Below the pieces are notes generated by a model. It was not told the DNA's origin, did no database searches, and worked only from the letters and a program-made list of their open reading frames with translations. Shown in pieces: positions 1 through 4,574 of a stretch of 5,323 nt of DNA. Location of the stretch: NCBI GenBank assembly GCA_035464115.1, contig DATHSN010000438.1, forward strand, positions 1 through 5,323, given 5' to 3'. The DNA is from DATHSN01 sp035464115 (GTDB taxonomy: Bacteria; Actinomycetota; Acidimicrobiia; Acidimicrobiales; SKKL01). Position numbers and translations under genes: made by a program. Every line of letters starts with the position of its first letter. Positions within the stretch are counted from its first letter, which is position 1.

Positions 1-1
1 C

Positions 2-478
2 GACGGCGCGGTCCGCACCGTGGGCGGCGTGGTCACCGCGCTGTCGCGCAAGTGGACCAAGAAGGGCGACCTCATGGCGGTGTTCACCCTCGAGGACCTC
101 CAGGGCTCGGCCGAGGTCATGGTCTTCCCGAAGACCATGCAGCAGGTGGGCCACCTGCTCGCCGACGACCGCGTCGTCGTCGTCACCGGGCGCATCGACA
201 AGCGCGACGACCTCCCGCAGCTGCGGGCCATCGAGATCAGCGCCTTCGACGGTGTGGTCGACGGGGCCCCGCCGCTGCGGGTCCAGCTCGGCGCCGGCGC
301 CCTGTCCGACACCGTCCTCGAGCGGCTCCGCGAGCTCGTCGAGGACCACCCGGGCGACTCGCAGGTGTTCCTCCACCTCGAGCGCCAGGTCCTGCGCCTG
401 CCCCACACCGTCGACCTGGCCAACGGCCTGGTCGCCGAGCTGCGGGTGCTGCTCGGTCCCGACGCGGTCATCTTGTAG
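2..478 (+). CDS. dnaE: DNA polymerase III alpha subunit, C-terminal part (partial)
   Basis: This is the 3' end of the replicative DNA polymerase alpha-subunit gene. The frame is open through the left edge, so the PHP, polymerase and finger domains (roughly 1000 residues) lie outside the window. The 158 residues visible begin with an OB-fold (about residues 4-80) carrying the family pattern GGVVTALSRKWTKKGD, then MAVFTLEDLQGSAEVMVFP and a VVVVTGRID strand. The remaining 75 or so residues form the small C-terminal domain typical of actinobacterial DnaE, ending LVAELRVLLGPDAVIL. In the family, the OB-fold binds template single-stranded DNA and the C-terminal tail region contacts the clamp and clamp loader. 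The presence of this tail favours replicative DnaE (DnaE1) over the mutasome DnaE2/ImuC type, but without the polymerase domain that distinction is not certain. The stop is a TAG at 476-478, and the next gene starts 5 bases later. Confidence 0.93.
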   Translation, partial: DGAVRTVGGVVTALSRKWTKKGDLMAVFTLEDLQGSAEVMVFPKTMQQVGHLLADDRVVVVTGRIDKRDDLPQLRAIEISAFDGVVDGAPPLRVQLGAGALSDTVLERLRELVEDHPGDSQVFLHLERQVLRLPHTVDLANGLVAELRVLLGPDAVIL

Positions 479-483
479 GGCGG

Positions 484-1293
484 GTGAGCGCCGAGGCGGG
501 GCCCGCCGCCGACCCCGTCGGGCTCGTCGAGGCGGGGCTGGTGGCCGCCTGGGCCCGCCAGGTGTCGTGGATCCCCGGTGCCACCTTCCACCGGGTCGGG
601 GGCGTGGTGGTCGTGCTCACCGGGCTGGCCGACCAGACCCAGCAGGTGGCGCTGGCCGAGCGCGACCCCGACGACCCCGAGGCGGCCGTCGCCGCGGCCG
701 AGGTCCTCGTGCGCCGCGCCGGCTGGCGTCCCGCCTTCGACCTGGCCGCGGGCGCCCACCCCCGCCTCGAGGCGGCGCTCGGCGCGGCCGGCTTCGAGGT
801 GGTCGGCTCCCGCCCCGCCATGGTCGCCCCCACCCGCGCCCGGGTGCTGGGCCCCAGCCGGGCCGTCCACGCCGCCAGCGTCACGCCACCCGGCCTGGTG
901 ATCCGCGCCGCCCGGCCCGGCGACCTGCCGGCGCTCGTGGCGTTGCAGTCGACCGCGTTCACCATGGCGCCGCGAGTGGCGCAGGGTCTGGTCGCCGAGG
1001 GGATCTGGCGGGTCCGGGGCGTCCGGGTCCTCGTCGCCGAGCTCGACGGGCGCGTCGTCGGGTCCGCGTTCGTCCACCTCGACCGCCCCGCGGCGGGCCT
1101 GGTCGGCGTCGGCGTCGACGCCGGGGTCCGGCGCCGGGGCGTGGGCCGGGCCCTCACCGAGGCGTCGCTGCGGGCCGCGGCCTCGGCCGGCATCGAGCAG
1201 ATGTGGCTCCAGTCGACACCGATGGGGGAGGCGCTGTACCGCTCACTCGGCTTCCGCGCCGTCGCCGAGTTCCGGGTCTGGCTCGCCTCCTGA
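484..1293 (+). CDS. GNAT family N-acetyltransferase with degenerate N-terminal half
   Basis: A protein of 269 residues, predicted cytoplasmic, that should transfer an acyl group from acyl-CoA to an amine; the substrate cannot be read from the sequence. The C-terminal half (about residues 138-269) is a full GNAT domain: it opens VIRAARPGDLPALVAL, has the central strand GLVGVGVDAGV, and then the acetyl-CoA loop R216-R-R-G-V-G221 (the R/Q-x-x-G-x-G/A motif). It closes with the typical ALYRSLGFRAVAEFRVW. The N-terminal half (about 1-130) looks like a worn second GNAT unit: it has a HPRLEAALGAAGFEVV segment but no pyrophosphate loop. The GTG at 484 was chosen because it lies just after the dnaE stop. 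Reading further upstream in this frame overlaps dnaE and gives Arg/Pro-rich shadow sequence. The AGGG at 477-480 is only 3 bases from the start, so coupling to dnaE translation is likely. Confidence 0.88.
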   Translation: MSAEAGPAADPVGLVEAGLVAAWARQVSWIPGATFHRVGGVVVVLTGLADQTQQVALAERDPDDPEAAVAAAEVLVRRAGWRPAFDLAAGAHPRLEAALGAAGFEVVGSRPAMVAPTRARVLGPSRAVHAASVTPPGLVIRAARPGDLPALVALQSTAFTMAPRVAQGLVAEGIWRVRGVRVLVAELDGRVVGSAFVHLDRPAAGLVGVGVDAGVRRRGVGRALTEASLRAAASAGIEQMWLQSTPMGEALYRSLGFRAVAEFRVWLAS

Positions 1294-1305
1294 CCGCTGC
1301 CGGAT

Positions 1306-1328
1306 CCCGTCGAGTTGCGCCGGACGGG
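1306..1328 (+). other. Weak inverted repeat after the GNAT gene
   Basis: CCCGTC at 1306-1311 and GACGGG at 1323-1328 can form a 6-bp stem with an 11-base loop, 12 bases after the GNAT stop codon. There is no T-run. It could be a weak terminator or chance pairing in GC-rich DNA. The rest of the 93-base gap (1294-1386) is slightly less GC-rich than the coding DNA and contains ACTAGAGGGG at 1341-1350. I could not match a convincing -35/-10 pair there. Confidence 0.25.
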
Positions 1329-1386
1329 CCTGGCGACTGGACTAGAGGGGTCCGCCGTCCACCACACCTGGGGGTCGAAGCAGGGT

Positions 1387-2055
1387 ATGGCGATCGACGT
1401 CGACACGAAGGACTGCACCCAGCTGTCGGATTCCGACGTGGCCGAGATGGCGGATCTGTGCGCCGACGGCCCGTCCCGACTCGAGATCGGCCTGCTCAGC
1501 AAGCAGGCCGAGGCGTGGGTCCTGGTCACCCTGGCTCGCGAGAACGGCAAGCTGAAGGGCTTCTCGTTCTCCACCCTCGAGCGCATCGGTGGCACACCGA
1601 GCGTGCTGGTGGGCGTGGCGTCGGTGAAGCGCTCCTCCAAGCGCGACACCGTGCTGCGGGCCATCGTCGCCGACCAGCTGCGGCGCGCCGTGCTGGCCTT
1701 CCCCGACGAAGACGTGCTGGTCGGGGCCCGGCTCAACGACCCCGCCGGGTTCGAGGCCTACAAGTCGCTCGACGACGTCGTGCCCCGCCCCGGCCACAAG
1801 GCGTCGGGTGAGGAGCGGGCGTGGGGACGCCGCCTGGCCAAGCGCTTCGGCATCGAGAACGGCAGCTACGACGACCGCACCTTCCGCGCCACCGGCGACG
1901 GCGGCGTGGCCTGCGTGATCGACCACGCCAGCCTCAAGCCCGAGTCGATCGACCCGGAGGTGGCGGCGCTGTTCGCCGACGTCGACGTCGCCCGGGGCGA
2001 CACGCTCATCGCCTTCGGTTGGGCGATGGCCGAGGACCTGGCCAAGCTCGCCTAG
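1387..2055 (+). CDS. Uncharacterised protein with a probable GNAT-like fold
   Basis: I do not recognise a named family. From the ATG at 1387 the protein has 222 residues, no signal peptide and no membrane segment, so it is probably cytoplasmic. The order of segments suggests an acyl-CoA N-acyltransferase fold. A strand pair ends at KLKGFSFSTLERIGG (about 54-68). Next come the strand SVLVGVASVKR (about 72-82), a basic loop S83-S-K-R86, and a long helix DTVLRAIVADQLRRAVLAF. Then follows the strand VLVGARLNDPAGFEAYKSL (about 110-128), resembling the 'fyeklGF' end of GNAT proteins. The glycine-rich acetyl-CoA loop is not present; a Ser/Lys/Arg loop occupies its place. The last 90 residues, including GRRLAKRFGIENGSYDD, are not assignable. 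The frame stays open upstream to a TTG at 1315, which would add 24 residues of low-information sequence. ATG 1387 is preferred, with a GAAG at 1377-1380 as a poor ribosome site. The fold assignment is inference. Confidence 0.8.
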   Translation: MAIDVDTKDCTQLSDSDVAEMADLCADGPSRLEIGLLSKQAEAWVLVTLARENGKLKGFSFSTLERIGGTPSVLVGVASVKRSSKRDTVLRAIVADQLRRAVLAFPDEDVLVGARLNDPAGFEAYKSLDDVVPRPGHKASGEERAWGRRLAKRFGIENGSYDDRTFRATGDGGVACVIDHASLKPESIDPEVAALFADVDVARGDTLIAFGWAMAEDLAKLA

Positions 2056-2077
2056 GGCGGCGACGGTCGTCGCCGCC
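2056..2077 (+). terminator. Perfect 9-bp hairpin before the nitroreductase gene
   Basis: GGCGGCGAC (2056-2064) and GTCGCCGCC (2069-2077) are exact reverse complements around the 4-base loop GGTC. The stem begins on the base after the TAG stop of the upstream gene and ends 11 bases before the GTG start of the nitroreductase. No T-run follows, so it is not a textbook intrinsic terminator, but U-poor hairpins of this kind are common after actinobacterial genes. Its closeness to the next start also allows a role in controlling translation of that gene or in processing a joint transcript. Confidence 0.55.
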
Positions 2078-2088
2078 ACGGCCCCATC

Positions 2089-2706
2089 GTGGAGCTCCAG
2101 GACGCGATCGACCGGCGCCGCATGGTGCGCTCGTTCACCGACGAGGCGGTGGCCCCGGCCGTGGTCGACCGCCTCCTCGCCAACGCCCGCCGGGCGCCCT
2201 CGGCGGGCAACACCCAGGGCTGGTCGTTCCTCGTGCTCGAGGGCCCCGAGCAGACCGCCCGGTTCTGGGACGTCAGCCTCCCGCCCGAGCGCCGGGCCGG
2301 CTTCGCCTGGCCGGGGCTGCTGCGGGCCCCGGTGCTCGTCGTGCCCCTGGCCGAGCCGGACGCCTACGTGGCCCGCTACGCCGAGCCCGACAAGGTGGCC
2401 AGCGGGCTCGGCGTCGGCGCCGACGCCTGGCCGGTGGCCTACTGGGACGTCGACACCGCGTTCGCCACCATGTCGCTGTTGCTCACCGTGGTCGACGCCG
2501 GCCTCGGCGCGCTGTTCTTCGGCCTGTTCGGCCGCGAGCGGGCGGTGCTCGACGCGTTCGGGGTGCCCGCCGACCGGCGCGCCATCGGCGCGGTGGCCAT
2601 CGGGCACCCGGCCGGCGACGAGCGCCCGGGACGATCGGCGGCGCGCCCCCGGCGCGACGACCACGAGGTGGTCCACCGCGGCCACTGGGGCGGCGGCACC
2701 GGCTGA
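2089..2706 (+). CDS. Nitroreductase family oxidoreductase (FMN-dependent)
   Basis: This 205-residue protein has the usual length for a single-domain nitroreductase. These are normally homodimers that bind FMN and use NAD(P)H to reduce nitro compounds, quinones or other electrophiles; the substrate here is unknown. The N-terminal phosphate-binding element RRRMVRSFTDEAV (residues 9-21) and the flavin-contacting P37-S-A-G-N-T-Q43 are both present. The helix YWDVDTAFATMSLLLTVVDAGLGALFFG (about 118-145), including the GLGALFFG stretch that lies near the flavin ring in this fold, is intact. So are the G172-H-P174 turn and the basic tail ending EVVHRGHWG. The GTG at 2089 is chosen because it keeps the conserved first helix; the in-frame ATG at 2122 would cut off RRR. 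No Shine-Dalgarno sequence precedes it and a hairpin sits just upstream. An F420-dependent or FbiB-like activity cannot be excluded, but nothing specific points to it. Confidence 0.9.
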   Translation: MELQDAIDRRRMVRSFTDEAVAPAVVDRLLANARRAPSAGNTQGWSFLVLEGPEQTARFWDVSLPPERRAGFAWPGLLRAPVLVVPLAEPDAYVARYAEPDKVASGLGVGADAWPVAYWDVDTAFATMSLLLTVVDAGLGALFFGLFGRERAVLDAFGVPADRRAIGAVAIGHPAGDERPGRSAARPRRDDHEVVHRGHWGGGTG

Positions 2707-2708
2707 GC

Positions 2709-2739
2709 GCCCACCGGCCGGCGGACCGGCCGGGCGGGC
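2709..2739. terminator. Hairpin between convergent genes, probable bidirectional terminator
   Basis: The palindromic octamer CCGGCCGG occurs at 2714-2721 and again at 2726-2733, separated by CGGA, giving an 8-bp GC-only stem with a 4-base loop. GCCC (2709-2712) and GGGC (2736-2739) can extend it beyond a small asymmetric internal loop. It occupies almost all of the 32 bases between the TGA of the nitroreductase and the TAG of the SET gene on the other strand. Its symmetry means it can fold in either transcript. No T-run is present on either side, so termination strength is inferred. Confidence 0.7.
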
Positions 2740-3263
2740 TACAGCAGCGAGTCGGCGGGGGTCTGGGCCTGCAGGGCGGCGATGCGGCGGGCCACGTAGG
2801 CCGAGAAGTGGCCCCGGTAGCGCTCCTGGAGCTCGGGGATCATCCAGTCGTTGCCGGTGACCTTGCGGCGGCAGCGCGCCGTGCCGCAGGCGCACTCGAA
2901 CTCGTCGTAGTCGTCGACGTCGCTCATGGCGTAGTCGAACGTGAGCTCCTCGCCGGGGGTGATGTCGCGGCGGGCGACGAGGAGGATGTTGCCGTCGATG
3001 CCGGTGTTCGGGTCGCAGGAGTGGTTGACGAAGTCCGACGGCTCGGGCTCGGGTGACGAGGCCATGAACAGGTCGGTGTCGATCTGGATCGAGTGGCTCT
3101 GGCGCTCGGGCGTCATCGAGTCGAGGGTGGCCCGGTCGACGACGTAGCCCCCGAACGCGGCGACGGTCTCGCCCTCACGGATCGGCGCGGTGGCGAACAC
3201 ACCGAGGCCCTTGTCGCCGGCGGGGCGGACCGCAGCCTTCGGGGTGAGATAGGTGGCGAGCAC
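2739..3263 (-). CDS. SET domain protein with post-SET zinc cluster (putative protein-lysine methyltransferase)
   Basis: A compact 174-residue protein, predicted cytoplasmic, that is almost entirely a SET domain. This is the S-adenosylmethionine-dependent lysine methyltransferase fold best known from eukaryotic histone methyltransferases. Visible hallmarks in order: K18-G-L-G-V-F23 at the N-terminal edge; the S-adenosylmethionine-site motif N80-H-S-C-D-P-N86; G104-E-E-L-T-F-D-Y111 with the catalytic tyrosine; and the post-SET pattern C124-x-C-x4-C131. C83 of the NHSC motif plus the three post-SET cysteines are the four ligands expected for the structural zinc ion. The C-terminal 40 residues (RYRGHFSAYVARRIAAL) look helical and are unassigned. 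The GTG start at 3263 is supported by GGAGG six bases upstream. The protein target is unknown; Lys-rich nucleoid proteins or ribosomal proteins are possible. It ends at the shared hairpin and converges with the nitroreductase gene. Confidence 0.9.
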   Translation of the reverse strand: MLATYLTPKAAVRPAGDKGLGVFATAPIREGETVAAFGGYVVDRATLDSMTPERQSHSIQIDTDLFMASSPEPEPSDFVNHSCDPNTGIDGNILLVARRDITPGEELTFDYAMSDVDDYDEFECACGTARCRRKVTGNDWMIPELQERYRGHFSAYVARRIAALQAQTPADSLL

Positions 3264-3269
3264 GCACGT

Positions 3270-3274
3270 CCTCC
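3270..3274 (-). promoter_or_regulatory. Shine-Dalgarno site of the SET gene
   Basis: On the - strand this reads GGAGG, with six bases between it and the GTG start at 3263-3261. It is one of only two strong ribosome binding sites in the window and fixes this GTG as the start. Confidence 0.8.
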
Positions 3275-3279
3275 AGGGT

Positions 3280-3311
3280 GGCGCCGGCGGGGCCGGGAGC
3301 GGGGCGGCGCC
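3280..3311 (-). other. Inverted repeat in the leader of the SET gene
   Basis: GGCGCCG at 3280-3286 and CGGCGCC at 3305-3311 can pair as a 7-bp stem around an 18-base G-rich loop. It lies six bases upstream of the SET Shine-Dalgarno site and downstream of the stop of the membrane-protein gene. It could end transcripts from that gene or fold in the SET leader. Because the region is nearly all G and C, chance is a real alternative. Confidence 0.3.
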
Positions 3312-3315
3312 GGAG

Positions 3316-3325
3316 GGACCGGTCC
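3316..3325. repeat. 10-bp palindrome GGACCGGTCC
   Basis: A perfect 10-base palindrome in the 112-base gap between the membrane-protein gene and the SET gene. If the -10 candidate at 3336-3341 is used, the palindrome would lie just downstream of the transcription start, where an operator could sit. No second copy was noticed in the window, and no regulator is known. Confidence 0.3.
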
Positions 3326-3335
3326 GTGGCCGCGC

Positions 3336-3341
3336 AGTGTA
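3336..3341 (-). promoter_or_regulatory. Possible -10 element for the SET gene
   Basis: The - strand reads TACACT, one of the few TAnnnT hexamers in the gaps of this GC-rich window. It would start a transcript near 3329, giving a leader of about 65 bases. No convincing -35 hexamer lies 16-19 bases upstream, which is not rare in actinobacteria. The call rests on the hexamer and position alone. Confidence 0.35.
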
Positions 3342-3375
3342 GGCACGCCGACGCCGGTCGCCGCACGCGCCCCGC

Positions 3376-4503
3376 TCACCAGTCGGCGGTGCTGGCCCCG
3401 GTGGCGAGCTGGCCGCCCTGGCCGCCGCCCTGCCATCGCACGGTGCCGTCGACGAGCACGTAGAGGAAGAACGACCCGGAGCTGTCGTAGGCGGCGTCGA
3501 ACACGCCCCGTTCGAGCAGGAACGTCGACGTGACGTCGCCGGTGGTGGCGTCGATGACGACGCCGTTGGCGGAACCCCGCGGGCGGGTGAGGGTGCAGCA
3601 CTGCTCGATGACGACCACCTCGCCGTCGGCGCGCGGGGCGGGCAGGGTCCAGCTCTGGTCGTCGTCGGCGGGGCCGACGAGCACGGCGTCGTCGAGCGAG
3701 CTGGCGCTCAGCGCGTCGACCCGCCACAGCTCGCTCGAGCCGCCGACGTCGGTGATGCGCTCGAACCACAGGGTGCGGCCGTCGTGACCCCACGCCAGGT
3801 TCACCGCGCCGAGGCCGCTGGCGTCGGGCTCCCCGTCGAGCTCGGTGCGATCGCCCCCGTCGAGCTCGAGGATCGAGATCCCGCCGCCGATGTCGGCGGT
3901 GGCGAGGCGGGCGCCGTCGGGGCTGAGGGCGGGGTACGAGCCGAGGGCGACGGCGTCGGGCTCCCCACCGCCGAGCGGGACCCGCCGCACCACGCCCGCG
4001 GCGGGCTCGCCGATCTCCTCGACGAAGACGACGTCGGCGACGGGGTCGAGGATCACCCGACCGAACCCGTTCGGCGGGAGTGGGTCGTCGGGATCGGCCT
4101 CGGGCTGCTCGAGCAGGGTGCGGGTCTCGCCGGTGGCGGTGTCGAGCACGACGACCCGGCTGCCGTCGCGGACCACCATGACCACCACCGGAGGAAGGCT
4201 CACCACGGGGGTGGCGTCGTCGGTGATCTCGCCCGCATCGGGAGCGGTGGCGTCGGTCTCGGGGTCGGTGGCGGGGTCGGATCCCTCGTCCTGCGCCTGC
4301 TCGACGTCGCCGGCGGTGCCGGCGGTGGGGTCGCTGGTGGGCTCGTCGTCCGAGCGCAGCAGCAGGGCCGCGCCCAGCCCCACGATGGCGAGCGCGACCA
4401 CCCCGAGCAGGGCCCACTGCCAGCCGGAGGGGCGACGCACCGGGGGTCGCGACGGGGCGCGCTGGTCCTCCGGTGGCGCTGCCTCGACCGCACCTGAGCT
4501 CAC
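3376..4503 (-). CDS. Membrane-anchored beta-propeller-like (TolB/WD40-like) protein
   Basis: A 375-residue protein with a short basic cytoplasmic N-terminus (R15, R19, R23, R24) and one membrane segment (about 30-49, WALLGVVALAIVGLGAALLL). It then has a disordered Asp/Thr/Ala/Pro linker (about 51-100) and an all-beta domain (about 105-358), so the bulk should lie outside the membrane. The domain has propeller-blade features: VVVLDTATGETRTL (117-130), YPALSPDGARLATADIGGGISILELD (190-215), NLAWGHDGRTLWFERI (235-250) and GVVIDATTGDV (314-324). The 'lSPDG.rLA' and 'W..DG.tLwf' patterns are those of TolB/PD40 repeats. A vicinal C302-C303 pair is the only cysteine content. The role is unknown; surface sensing or protein binding are possible. 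GTG 4503 is supported by GGGAGG five bases upstream. It is followed by the SET gene after 112 bases on the same strand. Confidence 0.85.
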   Translation of the reverse strand: MSSGAVEAAPPEDQRAPSRPPVRRPSGWQWALLGVVALAIVGLGAALLLRSDDEPTSDPTAGTAGDVEQAQDEGSDPATDPETDATAPDAGEITDDATPVVSLPPVVVMVVRDGSRVVVLDTATGETRTLLEQPEADPDDPLPPNGFGRVILDPVADVVFVEEIGEPAAGVVRRVPLGGGEPDAVALGSYPALSPDGARLATADIGGGISILELDGGDRTELDGEPDASGLGAVNLAWGHDGRTLWFERITDVGGSSELWRVDALSASSLDDAVLVGPADDDQSWTLPAPRADGEVVVIEQCCTLTRPRGSANGVVIDATTGDVTSTFLLERGVFDAAYDSSGSFFLYVLVDGTVRWQGGGQGGQLATGASTADW

Positions 4504-4508
4504 AGGTG

Positions 4509-4514
4509 CCTCCC
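4509..4514 (-). promoter_or_regulatory. Shine-Dalgarno site of the membrane-protein gene
   Basis: The - strand reads GGGAGG, preceded by AA, with five bases to the GTG at 4503-4501. It supports that start over the alternatives further into the basic N-terminus. Confidence 0.75.
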
Positions 4515-4533
4515 TTCGCCCGCTGACCGGGAG

Positions 4534-4539
4534 ACCCTA
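4534..4539 (-). promoter_or_regulatory. Possible -10 element for the membrane-protein gene
   Basis: The - strand reads TAGGGT, matching the TAnnnT pattern. A transcript would begin near 4527 and have a leader of about 24 bases that includes the ribosome site. No recognisable -35 hexamer was found at the usual distance, so this is a weak call. Confidence 0.3.
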
Positions 4540-4544
4540 CCGGG

Positions 4545-4567
4545 CCCGTCGCACGCGCCGCGACCGG
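4545..4567 (-). terminator. Weak hairpin after the YyaL-like gene
   Basis: GTCGC (4548-4552) and GCGAC (4560-4564) form a 5-bp stem with a 7-base loop; CC/GG pairs at 4545-4546 and 4566-4567 extend it past a C-C mismatch. It lies 7-8 bases beyond the stop of the YyaL-like gene and upstream of the -10 candidate for the next gene, a sensible place for a terminator. No T-run is present. Confidence 0.3.
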
Positions 4568-4574
4568 GGCGGGG

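Noticed and set aside
493..538. GAGGCGGGG occurring twice near the GNAT start
   Set aside because: Both copies encode ordinary Glu-Ala-Gly in frame and the spacing shows no further repeat units; chance in GC-rich coding DNA.
1315..1386. TTG start at 1315 for the GNAT-like protein, and TTGCGC there as a -35 box
   Set aside because: The extra 24 residues look non-coding and no ribosome site precedes the TTG. TTGCGC has no matching -10 hexamer at normal spacing.
468..1736. Long open frame on the - strand opposite the two GNAT-type genes
   Set aside because: Its product is a Ser/Thr/Arg/Pro-rich run with no domain pattern, it overlaps two well-supported + strand genes, and long antisense frames are expected in DNA this GC-rich.
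1342..2895. 517-residue open frame on the - strand
   Set aside because: It crosses three real genes and the convergent hairpin, and its translation is His/Gly/Arg/Ala-rich shadow sequence with no recognisable motif.
3113..4417. 434-residue Arg-rich open frame on the - strand overlapping the membrane-protein gene
   Set aside because: It is the out-of-frame reading of the propeller gene and of the start of the SET gene; both of those have clear domains and ribosome sites, this does not.
3784..4497. Gly/Val/Ala-rich open frame on the + strand
   Set aside because: It is antisense to the membrane-protein gene, low in complexity, and mirrors that gene's Asp/Thr-rich linker.
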